Part shown: positions 54,148 through 64,000 of the stretch, piece after piece
Position numbering within the stretch: the stretch's first letter is position 1
Layout: the number at the start of each line of letters is the position of its first letter
NCBI RefSeq assembly: GCF_025024155.1
Contig: NW_026251742.1
Location: 62,001 to 126,000 of the forward strand
Reading direction: 5' to 3'
Origin: Gamsiella multidivaricata
Lineage: Eukaryota > Mortierellomycota > Mortierellomycetes > Mortierellales > Mortierellaceae
DNA length: 64,000 bases
Made by a program: the position numbers and the translations under genes
Notes under the pieces: model-generated
Databases searched by the model: none
The model's input: the letters and a program-made list of their open reading frames with translations, nothing else
What the model was told of the DNA's origin: nothing

Positions 54148-54853
54148 AGTAGAAGTTAAGGAATAAAAAAAAAAAAACTCATTTGTCGTTGTTTTATCTT
54201 TAAAAAAAAAAAAAAAAAAAAAACCACCGACGCACCTTCAATTGCTGTGGACCAAGTCCTCGCACATCATGCGTCAGATGTGTCTGGAAACATCCCGTCG
54301 TATACGCACGCGACGCATCCTTCCCAGAAAAGAACCCGTACCCACCGCCCCGGCTATAATACGGCCGGCCCGCGGACACATCAAACACCTCGCCCTTGAT
54401 CGCCAGGTAGATCGGTTTCGTCGGATCCGCTCCATCGTATTGCGCCAGCTCCTTCTGTGTCACCACAATCTGCTTTCTCTGCACATATATAAATACCAAA
54501 AATAAAAAAATTGAGTGTCCTTTGTGAGCACGCAGTTACGAAATTTCCGAACAAAAAACATTGTGTATGCGTATGGTGTATGTTGTCCAAGACGAACAAC
54601 GAACTGTCCCCCTTACCGGGACCCAATGCCTCCAATTAACGTATTTTCCGTTATACCCCCACAGCCATGTATCCGTGACCAGATACGAGGCCAGGAAGAA
54701 GAACAGGATCGAGAGCAAAATTCCTTGAAGGACTGAGGTCTTCTTTGTCTTGGCTGCTGCTCCATGCCTTGGTGATGCAGCCCCATCCTTCGGACCCGTC
54801 CTGTCATGCCCTCCGTGCTGCTTGCGCTGTTTGACATTCTGATGCTGGACCAT
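53947..54853 (-). CDS. MAPR/cytochrome b5-like haem-binding membrane protein
   Basis: Three exons in phase: 54617-54853, 54236-54478, 53947-54090, 207 residues. The N-terminus is basic and then has one membrane helix (VLQGILLSILFFFLASYLVT). The cytochrome b5-like domain of MAPR type follows: KELAQYDGADPTKPIYLAIK, then GEVFDVSAGRPYYSRGGGYG, FFSGKDASRAYTTGCF, and a tail FYRNHPKYFKVG. Relatives are yeast Dap1, PGRMC1 and neudesin, which bind haem through Tyr and support sterol-modifying P450s in the ER. An upstream ATG at 54946 would add a run of Ile/Leu/Val encoded by a GATGAG repeat and is less likely. Both introns contain long A/T homopolymers. Confidence 0.88.
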
Positions 54854-56402
54854 GGTCTCGATGAGGATGACGATGAGGATGAGGATGAGGATGACGATGG
54901 GATGAGAAGAATAAGATGGGAGCTCCTTTGGCGGGCGACTGTCCAAGGTGGGAGGAGGGAGGGTGGTAGAAAGATAACGCTACGACCACGCACCAATTGT
55001 CCGTGTACATGACTGTTCGTACGAAGGGCGAGCACAGGGGGGGATCATGTGAGACATGAACCTTCCCCCTTCGGAACGCGTTCGTAGTTTGGTCAGACTA
55101 TTTCCAAAAAAATAAATCGCGTAAACGCGAGGGGTGGTGGTGGGTGCATGCATACATATTCGACTGCTCTAACTCATCTACATTGATGATCACTAGACTA
55201 TTTGAGTGTGCTTGCTTTCTTTTTCTTTTTTTTTGGGGGGGGGAGGGACCCCATGCCATCTTTACAGCGTGATCCTCAACCGTGCTGTCCTTCCCTCCCC
55301 TCCTCTACTCGGTGCATCTAAATAGGAACGCGTCTCATCGCGTCGTATCACCTCATGTTCGTTACCCCTTCCCAAGGACGCGTCTTCGTGTACACACAAA
55401 CACATACATAGTAGATGCGCATGCGCAAAAAAAAATCAGAAAAAAAAAAAAGAAACGCACTATCATGCTTCGTGCTATCATGCTTCGTGCCCAACAAGAG
55501 TACATATCCATACCAACAGTTTGAAAAGTTATGTTATAATTATTTTTTTATTTTTATTATTATTATATATTTATTTTTCCTCAAAGATCGCCATCCTTCT
55601 CAATCGACGACCTCGATTAAGGACTTTTGGTAGACCAGCATATGAAGTAAAAAAAACGTCCGACCGTCCCGATTTCCATTCCCACCCCCCACCCCTCCTT
55701 CTTCGGGGGGGCTAAAAGGCGCTTTCTCAACGGGACCCAGTCCTCTTCCTGTTCTTCCTTCTGCCTACTGGGGATGCATTTTTCGTGAGTATCGATGAAT
55801 TGATCCTTTAGTCCGATCGGGGCGATTCGAGTCCTTTTCGCATTGAAAACTCCCTACAAGATCGCTTCGTCTTGGAAACGAGTCCCGCCTATGGGTAGTC
55901 AACGATCAAGAAGCGGCCCCGGGCTTTGATGTATTCACATCCCCCTTCGCCCTGTCCCTTTCGCTTATGAAGAAAGCGGAAGTGAGGCGGGGGCGCGGGG
56001 GGCGGAAGGGGGGACCGAAAGGCACTGTATGGTCCAGGGTACAGTGCCTTGTTCGATCAATACGACTTTTTTTACACGATAGAATGTTGTCGGTGTTGCT
56101 CGCGTTACAAAAGAACAAGGATGAAATGAGACCCCGGTGAGTGTATCTTTGGGGGAATTCGATTTCCCTTTCTACCCCTTCTGTGGACTTTGAGGTTTCT
56201 TTAGGAGGGATGGGTTGCTAGTACGTGTATGGTTGTATGGTTGTATAGTTGCTGAGTGTTATTTTTCATGCAAGGAAAAAAAAAAAGCTCTCCCCACAGG
56301 TAAAGCAAACACAAAGATACAAGGTACAAAAAAAGAGACATTGTACCGCACAAGTTCTTACCTGACAGTCCGCGGCGTTTACGACTGAATGGATGATGCC
56401 CT
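54854..56402. other. Intergenic spacer
   Basis: A GATGAG-type repeat (about 54862-54900) lies in the leader of the MAPR gene. The rest contains T/G runs at 55219-55246 and A-rich runs at 55430-55452 but no ORF of quality. Confidence 0.45.
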
Positions 56403-56734
56403 TCACAGGCCTGAGAACAACGAGTGTGAACGAATCCGTGATCCATCCTCCTCATCATCCTTCGAGTATTGGAACCGTTCCATAGGCGTGCGGGGTTCTC
56501 GATATCGTTGGAGTACCCACTTCAATGTCGTCTTCCGCCAGAAGAAACGATCAAGGTGCTGAAGAAGAAAGGAGAAAGAAGAAATAAAAGAAAGAGAAAA
56601 GAGTGTCAGTAACAGAAAAACTGGCTGCAGCATCGCGCAACTTCACCCATAGACTGAAGATGACAGACACTTACTGTATTGTTATAAAGGATCTCCGGGT
56701 GTGGTGGTATATAGGCGGAAAATAAGCAATACAT
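56403..56734 (-). CDS. Small two-exon gene, unknown function
   Basis: Exon 1 (56675-56734 from the first in-frame ATG) reads MYCLFSAYIPPHPEILYNNT to a GTAAGT donor. Exon 2 (56403-56558) follows CTTCTTCAG in phase and reads HLDRFFWRKTTLKWVLQRYR, EPRTPMERFQYSKDDEEDGS and a basic/Ser end. Total 71 residues. The frame stays open 5' of the ATG to about 56896, so the true start may be in an earlier exon. The balanced, charged composition and good splice signals suggest a real gene; the family is not recognised. Confidence 0.45.
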
Positions 56735-57326
56735 AGAAACACGCACGAGGCCCTGAGCGTACGTGGTTATGCGACCGCTTAGAAAGTGAAAATGAACAGC
56801 GGTAGAGGACAGTGAAGGGCGGGTGGATGAGGGGAGAAGGGCCTTGTGGACAAGGGAGGACGGACCTGGAGTTCCTGATTGCGGGCCAGATAGCACCCTT
56901 TAAATAGGGCTACCCCTTCCCCTACCCAAGCCCGATGCCTGTGGAAAACACATCCTTTCAAAGACCAAAATGGCATGGGGAGGTTCTCAAAATAACGTCC
57001 CGCGACTGACGGATGTGGTTTTGGGATGCTAGTTTTGGTTATTCGCCCTCTTTGTTTACATGCCAAGCTCAAACGAACAAAGAAAACGGAGCAAAGAGTA
57101 CTTCGCCATCCTGAGTGACTCTTTGACTGAAGACTATGCTGACTAGGGACGGGTACCCGCACCGCTTTTTTGTGAATTGCAATGTTTTTTTCTTTGCAGC
57201 TTTTGTTTTAGCTTTAGCTTTAGCTTTATTCTTATGCTCGCATGACGAGCTACAAAGATATGTAAGATATGTAAAGTACAGTAGATACCAAATTCGTCAA
57301 CCTGTCCCCCACAAGTGGTTCCCACA
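56735..57326. other. Upstream flank of the small gene and 3' flank of CDS1
   Basis: No further gene is seen. A (TTTAGC)-type hexamer repeat is present at about 57204-57228. Confidence 0.4.
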
Positions 57327-60300
57327 TCAAGAGATCCATGCCTCCTTGGGCGGTATAATCACACAGCTGTCCTCATCCAACAATCCTTGTCCAATCAAGT
57401 ACTGTCGCATGTGATCAAACAGCTCCAACTGCTCCTGCCCCTGCAAATTATTGACCGCGCTCTGCAGTACCACCCCGACTGACAACGCCGTCGTCTTGAT
57501 AAAGCTCTGGTAGTACATGTACGAGAATAAGCCCATCAAGAACTGACAGTCCATCCTGTCCGTGATGCCTCCATGACCAGGGATCGACTGTCCAAAGTCC
57601 TTGATCTTGAACGCACGCTTGAACCCGGACGCGAAGAATCCTCCAAAAGGTGCAATCAACGACGCAAAGCAAGCCATGACAATGGTGTGAAGCTGCAGGG
57701 GTGCAATCATCACATAGTGGTTGCGCATCCCCACATGGCGAACAAGCGCTACCATCCAGGGCTTGAGGTAGTACTTGACGGGGACAAAAACTGGGTTGGG
57801 TTCACATGTCAAGCCACTGAACGCAGTCGCACGCAAGTCCTTGACAGGGCAGATCATGTACGGATATCTCAGGAACAACGTCGCGAACTAGGAAAAGAGA
57901 GAAAAACAACAATAATACTCGTTAGCATGTAGTATAGACACCGCAGCTGATATCTGACCCATCCATGGAAATAGCCTCCTCGTTCACATACCATGATACC
58001 AAAGACAATGGTCATGACCCATCCGCCAACGAATCCCTCGACAGTCTTCTTGGGTGACAGCTTGATCAGGGGCGTCTTGCCCCAGAAGAATCCAAAGATG
58101 TATGCAAAGATGTCGTTCGTGATGACCAGGGACACGGGCAAAAAGAACCAAATCAGCCCCTCAAAGATGTTGTTGATAATGAAGTGACTCTGGCAGACGA
58201 CCAACAACAGCGTCATGTGGGTCCATGCGAACTGCGAGAACTGGAAGCGGTAGTGACCCTTCTTCAAGTTGGCAACAAAGAATACGAAGCCTATTTCAGA
58301 CGGTTGAGAGACGTTAGTCCATATACACATCCAAATGCATCTCGCAAATGTCCGTTAAAATCGCAAGGCTCCTTACCGATGACGTAGAGGGTGAACGAGA
58401 TGAAGCGATGGTGTGTCGCAAACGGCAACAGGAACGCGTCGACAAACACCACATGCTGGAAGTAGTGAATCAAACTCTCGCCATAAAAGAAGTAGTTGGT
58501 ACTGAACAAGAAATACCTATTGGACGGTGCAGATTGAGAATGAATACCAAGGCAAACATATGGATGTCAGTCACCTTCACATGTACTCGTTCAACACTCC
58601 TGTTGTCAGACCCCCTCCTTAGACACAAGCAAGGAATATACCAGTTCATGGTCCTGAACCAAGGCAGCCTCTTTTCCTTGCTTGGGATGTTCGCAAGATA
58701 GATGACCTCTTTGTAGACGAGTGCCTGAACCATGACCACCAGCAGAATTACAAATAAGGGACCGGCAGCGACACAGGCAAAGAAACCCCCGATCATGATC
58801 AACGTCCAGAGTGTGCGGACCGACCAATTGGCCCACTTGGCATTTGAGGACTCGGCTGCCAACAGCACGACCTGTTAAAGAAGAGATATAGTTTAGGAAG
58901 AGGGGAAAGTAGAGTCATGGAGATGTTAGTAGCGGATATTATTTTCATATGCCTCATATGCGCTGTTCCTCCACGCGCCAATTCAACCCTCACAAAAAGA
59001 AAAGTGTCTGTGACATATTTGGGGTGTAAGCAAGCAATCAAGTAAGATAGCCAGCATGTGTCCTTACATGCCGCCAAAAAAGAAAAAAAAAAAAAAAAAA
59101 AACGGCATATTCTCCGCATTCAGAGCAATCACACTGCGACAGACAGGAATGGCAGCGGAAGCAGGTTTTGGCTCCCCTCCCTCCCCGCTCTGAGAGTTTG
59201 GCTTTCATGCATGAGTCGGCGGCCGAGATATCCACAAGTGCTGTGGGTATTATAATTTCCGGTATGGCTCACCCTGGTAAACTTTGGTAAATTTCCATTT
59301 CCTTGTTGTCCTCCAAACAAAGGTGGCAAAAAAAAAAAAAAAAAAGCGAACCACAAGAGAGAGAGGGGGGGGGGGGCAAACACAAACACCTGATCCAACA
59401 CCTGCACTAGCAGCTCGCACTCAAATACGCTACCTCTTTATCGGAGGGTTTATCGTGGTCATGATGATGATGGCGATGGCGGTCGCGAGGGCTCGGCGGC
59501 AGAGGAGACGCGCGGGTAGGCGATCGCGGCTGTGCCTGCTGTTGCTGTTCTTGCTGCTGCTGCTGCACTTGCTGGATCCGCAACGCCTGTTTCGATTGCA
59601 ATTTTTTCTTCAGTCGTGGCGATCCATTCGTCGCCAACTGTTGCTGCCGCTGTTGTTGTTGTTGTTGCTGCTGCTGCTTTAGTGCTTGCCTCTGTTTCTG
59701 CTGCTTCTTTTTCTTCGCGGCCTTGTATCCATTACTCGCTCGGTTCTCGGCCGCCTTCTCATCCTCCTCTTCCTCTTCCTCTTCCTCATAATCGTCCTCC
59801 TCTTCAGATGCCTCATCCTCTGTCGAATGACTGCTGTTGCTGCTCTCACTATTACTGCTGCTGCTGTACTCCATTTCGCTGCCATCGCTGCTGCTCTCAC
59901 TGCTATCGCTCTCGTTGCCCTCATCTTTGTTGTCGGCGTCCTTTCGATCGGGCCGCAGGCTGTCGAACAAGTTGCTGCTCAGATATGACAGTGCTGATGG
60001 TCCCAGTCCAGATGATCTCCTTCCTCTGGTTTCTGCTCCTCCTGTCCGGCTCACACCCGTAGAGAATTCCGATCCAGATGTCGCCGTCATCTTTTCTGCC
60101 TCTGCCTCTGATTTGGCAGCGTTAACAGCTGCTGCTTCTGCCGGAGACTCCATACGTGTGAACTTTTTGTTCTCGACGACGGTTTCAAACTCATTGGCGG
60201 CCAATTGCATCACGTCCTTGACATCATTAATAGCTCCCATCACCTTGACCTTGGTTTCCTTGAGTAGACCGGAGGGCTCGATATTGTCTGATTTTGCATG

Positions 60301-60477
60301 ATTGGCCTGGTTGGGCGAAGACAATGGTGTGTTCAAGGTAGCAGCCTGCAATGCGGCAGAGGTGGTGCCGATGCCGTTAGAAGTTGACTTTGCGCTGCTA
60401 GTGCTGTTCTTGTTGGAAGATGGTGGCGGACTGTGGTTGTTGGTGCTGTTCTTGCGGGGAGATTTTGATTTGGCCAT
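57327..60477 (-). CDS. CDS1: Phosphatidate cytidylyltransferase (CDP-DAG synthase)
   Basis: Five exons in phase: 59434-60477, 58642-58871, 58377-58516, 57992-58290, 57327-57887, 757 residues. The first exon is a long disordered cytoplasmic extension with acidic ([16 protein letters not shown]), polyLys and polyGln runs that ordinary family members (about 450 residues) lack. The catalytic membrane part then begins: [60 protein letters not shown], and the CDP-alcohol synthase signature [20 protein letters not shown] followed by TDRMDCQF. It makes CDP-diacylglycerol from phosphatidate and CTP in the ER for PI, PS and cardiolipin synthesis. The 562-nt first intron could hide one more small exon. 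Confidence 0.95.
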
Positions 60478-61655
60478 GACGAGATTGATATAGGAGGGAA
60501 ACTAAAAAAAAAAAAAAAAAAAAAAAAAATAGAAAAGTCGTTGTATGCACGACGTGTTGCAGGACCAGTAACGGAAGGAGGGGAAGAGATGGGATGGGGA
60601 TGGTGCAGAATGGGATCCGAAATGAATGAAACAGGAAGGACGTCGTGAAGAAGAACACAAACCAAAAAATGTAAAGTGTAAAGTGTAAAATGAGAGGAAC
60701 GGATGAAGGGAGATAAGGAGAAAAGCAAAATAGGAAGAGGAGAGGAGGAAGCAGAAGATAAAGAGGAGGAACGCCATTCTACCTGGGGACCCATCCCACC
60801 GCATGCCTCTGCTCCACTGCACTCCATTCCATGTGAAGGGTGATGATGGACGCGCCCGTTAAAGATAACGAGGACCGAGTGGTGGGAGGGAAGACACAAG
60901 AGGATATGATTACATATGTCACTATTGCCAAAGTTCATTCCCCTCTCACTCCTTCTTCATATTCTCCCGCTCTCTCCCTTCCTCCTCGTCCTCACCCTCA
61001 TCGTCACTTGCATCCTCAACCTCATCCTCCGGGCAATGCTATCATCCGTTGTAATGGGATCACCAAAAGGTGGATTAATCTTCAATAATCTATGCATGCG
61101 CATGCTGCTGCAACCAGAGAGTACAAAAGAAAAAAAAAACCTGCACGAAATAGCGTTGTAAAGTGCACACACTCGCACACACATATACTCCACAAACACC
61201 CCCACATCGCATCCCCCACATGCACATCCACCCACACGCACACTCCCCTCGAGTGCCTGCTGCACTTCATTTCGTTCCAAGTGCTCGATAGAAACCATGT
61301 GAAAGGAGAAATGAACGCACGGAATGCCGATAGCACCCACCCACATAGCAGTGCGCACAGGTCAAATGGCTCCCCCCATGAGACAAAGAAAGATCAGAAG
61401 AGCAGCTTCCCAAGGCCCTTTCTTTTCCGGTTCACTCATCTTAAAGTAACTCACTCTGCATCTAGGTTACGCAACCCAGAAACCGGTTCTTTTCCTTCTC
61501 TGTCTTCCATCATTCCATGAGCACCTCCACAGTTAAGGTTAATATGCTAACTTCGCATGGTGCATTCATCTCCATCTTCAGCCTGCATTATATTACATCC
61601 ATATTCTTCTGGAGCTATACAACCTTCCTCATTCGCACACTTCGTTTCTGCTGTT
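60478..61655. other. Intergenic region between CDS1 and PIF1
   Basis: Holds the CDS1 promoter and leader (poly(A) run 60502-60529, GA-rich on +) and a CA-rich stretch at 61165-61245. No gene is seen. Confidence 0.5.
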
Positions 61656-64000
61656 CTATGGCTCCTCTGGCGCCTTATATACGCGTAGCTGTCTGTAGAA
61701 TTCCGTGACCTTAGGATGCACCATCACCTTCCGTGGATCAAAGTTCAGCACCTGCAGTCCATCCAGCGTCGTCGCTCGCGACAGTGCAACATATGCCTGG
61801 CCCTTCTCAAACACCTTCCCCAGGTCAACCTTCACTTTCGGTAATGTCTGTCCCTGACTCTTGTGGATACTCAACGACCATGCAAGTCCCAGCGGGATCT
61901 GGATCCGTGCCCCCTGCACATCGCCATTCGGCAGCTCAATAGTCCACTCTTCCCTGCCAACCACCATTTCTCTTGTACCACCTCCTTCCACCGTAAATCG
62001 GACCAGCGGCAATTCCTCACCAGGCGTATTGAGCGACCCTTTCCGCGCACCGTCGGATCCAGTCGGGTTCTCGTTATCAGCCTGTCTCGATACGAATCCA
62101 ATCAAAATGCCCAAACTGCCGTTGACAAGTCCACCTGAGCCGCCACCCTGGTTCCGCAACAGCATCACCTGCGCATTCATTTTGAGCTGCAGTGTCGTCG
62201 GTGCCAAACAGTTCTGCTCCATCTTCTCCTTCAGCGCACCACGATCCCTGGCCTGATAGACGACAGTCTTTCCTGGCAAGTTGTTCAACATCCGATTGTT
62301 CGCTTCCTCCACCTGGTTTCTGAGCGGGAATCTATCCACCATGTAGCCAAAAAGATAAAACGATTACACTCTGTGGTCTCAAAAGGACAATCTCACTCCA
62401 ACAAAGGTTTATCAGACCACTTACAATTCTGTCGGCCGCAGACCATCATTCGTCTTCAGGTCCCGAGTGAGGGTGCGGAAGCGATCTATTGTTGGAGGCG
62501 ACATCAGGCCCAGTCGCATCTCGTTCAACATATCCGCAAAGGCTATTAAAATAAAGTAAATAAAATAAATAAAAAAGCAAGACAGATCAGTCGCATGTAT
62601 TAGTACGCCATGAAACCCTCCATTCCTGACATCAACACAGTTATCAAGGTGAAAGCACTTACTCTGATCCTTCTGACGAAAGACTTGCTGCAGCTGGATT
62701 GTCGTATGGATCGTCCTTGACCAAGATTCGCACTCGAAACAAAACTTCACGTTCCCGCTTTTATTGACCGGCGGCAGCTGAAAGAAGTCGCCCGTCAGGA
62801 CCACCTGGATCCCCCCCCAGGGCCGATCGTCCTTACGAACAAACCTTGCCAACGCCTCCAGCTTGTCCATGAAATCCGCATCAATCATTGACACCTCATC
62901 AATAATTAGCACCTTCGTATCCTGCCATCGTCGCACCGTCGTCAGATTTTTCCGGATCTTGGCCTGCAAAGCCGGCAATGCCTCCAATCCCAACCCCACG
63001 CCCGCAAACGAATGTAATGTACATCCTCCAATATTGCAGGCCGCGATCCCTGTCGAGGCTGTGACCGCAACGGCATCATCAGTCGATCCCCAATGGTCTG
63101 AGCCACCTCGCCGGTTGCTATATCTACTCCGCAGCTGATAGATCAGTTCCCGGAGAAGGACCGATTTTCCTGTTCCTGCAGATCCTGTAAAGAAGACATT
63201 CTTCTTGTAGTCCATGACTTGCTTCAACACGTGCTGCTGTTCCGCCGAAAGTAACATTCCGTCCTTAGTCATGTTCTTGGGATAGTCTGTTGCGCCGTAA
63301 GCCGATGATGAATCAAACAGACGTGCTCCTGCTGACCCCGGTGAAGAAGGTTGAGGTGCTGTGCGGTCTGAATCCTGGGTCTTATGGAACGAAGTCGTCC
63401 GCGACAGAGACGCCATTGATACTTTTGACGATACGTGGACGCCAGTCTGGAAGGTCGATATAGGCTGATAGCCAGTAATTGTCGGTGGAAGGACTCGTTT
63501 CCTGGTTCCGCCAACACTATACGCCGCAAAGTCTCCAGAACGCTTCTGACTGTAGCTCTGAACCTTGGCATGGAGTGATTGCTGTTGTGATGACTGCTGT
63601 GATCCACCGTTTGAGCTGCCCTGAGAAAGTGGTGGTGTTATTTCTGGGTCGTAGCCACCAAATCGACCCTGCATTCTATTGTCCAGACTTGTTGCCGAGA
63701 CGAATCCATCGTCTGAGAGTATAGATCCGGAAGAAACCAAGAGCGGGCGACTGGACGACAGATTTGAGTTTGATCCTGCTGCTGCCAGCTTGGCTGCTGA
63801 GCGGTATCCGACATCGGCCTTGGGACTGATCAGCTCTGATGCACGCGGGATCGGTTTTGTTCCTTTGGGCGTAGCCATCTGTTCCAGAAGTGACAGTTTT
63901 GGAGCCACCGTTGCTGTTGCTGGTAGCGATCCAGGTATCCTGGAAGCTGATGGGGACGTCGTTTCTGAAGGCTTTGGCGCTGGTGCGGAGGTATGGAGCT
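61656..64000 (-). CDS. PIF1-family DNA helicase, 5' end beyond the window
   Basis: Exons in phase: 62663-64000 (continuing), 62425-62542, 61656-62331. The frame is open to the right edge; the first ATG inside the window is at 63878. A disordered N-terminus is followed by the helicase core: motif I FFTGSAGTGKSVLLRELIYQ, TASTGIAACNIGGCTLHSFA, motif II VLIIDEVSMIDADFMDKLEA, then GIQVVLTGDFFQLPPV, FRQKDQ, the last two exons with PLRNQVEEANNRMLNNL, LVNGSLGILIGF, and motifs V/VI SLSIHKSQGQTLPKVKVDL and AYVALSRATTLDGLQVLNF. PIF1 enzymes are 5'-to-3' helicases that resolve G-quadruplexes, act at telomeres and in mitochondria. No Helitron Rep domain is seen in this window, so a cellular PIF1 is most likely. 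Confidence 0.93.

Noticed and set aside
63878..63908. PIF1 start at 63908
   Set aside because: The codon there is GTG, and the frame stays open to the window edge; the first ATG is 63878 and the true start may lie outside.
1..64000. CRISPR array, operon or bacterial-type features
   Set aside because: The sequence is intron-containing eukaryotic DNA; the tandem repeats present are microsatellites, coding repeats or foldback arms without spacer structure.
61656..64000. Helitron (PIF1 as part of a Helitron)
   Set aside because: No Rep/HUH motif or Helitron ends are visible, introns are conserved-looking, and the N-terminus resembles cellular PIF1; the part outside the window could not be checked.

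Overview
The window is fungal nuclear DNA. Genes have short GT-AG introns (about 50 to 550 bp) with CTAAC-like branch sites, homopolymer tracts are common in introns and spacers, and the proteins (a PRM10/ThrE-type membrane protein, GH20 hexosaminidase, KRE9-like GPI protein, HAC1-type bZIP) are fungal. The mix of kelch/transmembrane proteins, ubiquitin-RING fusions and LINE/piggyBac/Ty3 elements suggests an early-diverging fungus such as Mortierella (inference, not shown).

Layout. 1-9.3 kb: an eIF4E-binding protein of 4E-T type (+) and a kelch-like single-pass membrane protein (+). 9.5-22.7 kb is a transposon graveyard: two 5'-truncated LINE tails, a full Ty3/Gypsy chromovirus with 98.9% identical 188-bp LTRs, a frameshifted small ORF, a decayed piggyBac element with terminal inverted repeats, and a decayed Crypton/GCR1_C-type recombinase-like gene. 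22.7-26 kb holds only orphan ORFs. 26-34 kb: PRM10/ThrE-like transporter (+), RNA polymerase subunit RPB8 (-), a foldback element, a tiny secreted Cys-rich protein (-), and a ubiquitin-RING fusion (+). 34.5-43 kb: a small two-exon gene (-), membrane-anchored beta-N-acetylhexosaminidase (+) converging on the RFT1 flippase (-). 43-48.4 kb: a 1,742-residue hydrophilic repeat protein (-). 49.5-64 kb, all minus strand: a HAC1/XBP1-type bZIP factor, a GPI-anchored wall protein, a MAPR/cytochrome-b5-like haem protein, a small gene, CDP-diacylglycerol synthase, and the 3' part of a PIF1 helicase running off the right edge.

The best find is the bZIP gene. After ordinary splicing its mRNA would form a 10-bp hairpin presenting a CTGCAGT loop, the hallmark of an IRE1 cleavage site. 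A second CCGCAGC site lies 59 nt downstream. Removing those 59 nt switches translation into an overlapping frame that encodes an acidic activation domain, while the unspliced frame encodes a different, longer tail with a hydrophobic stretch. This is the logic of metazoan XBP1 and yeast HAC1, here with a 59-nt intron and two long overlapping C-terminal frames.

Functional links: RFT1 (N-glycan precursor flipping), CDP-DAG synthase (ER phospholipid synthesis), the GPI protein and HAC1 all concern the ER and secretory route, but in a fungus this co-location is probably chance. No tRNA, rRNA or CRISPR array was seen.
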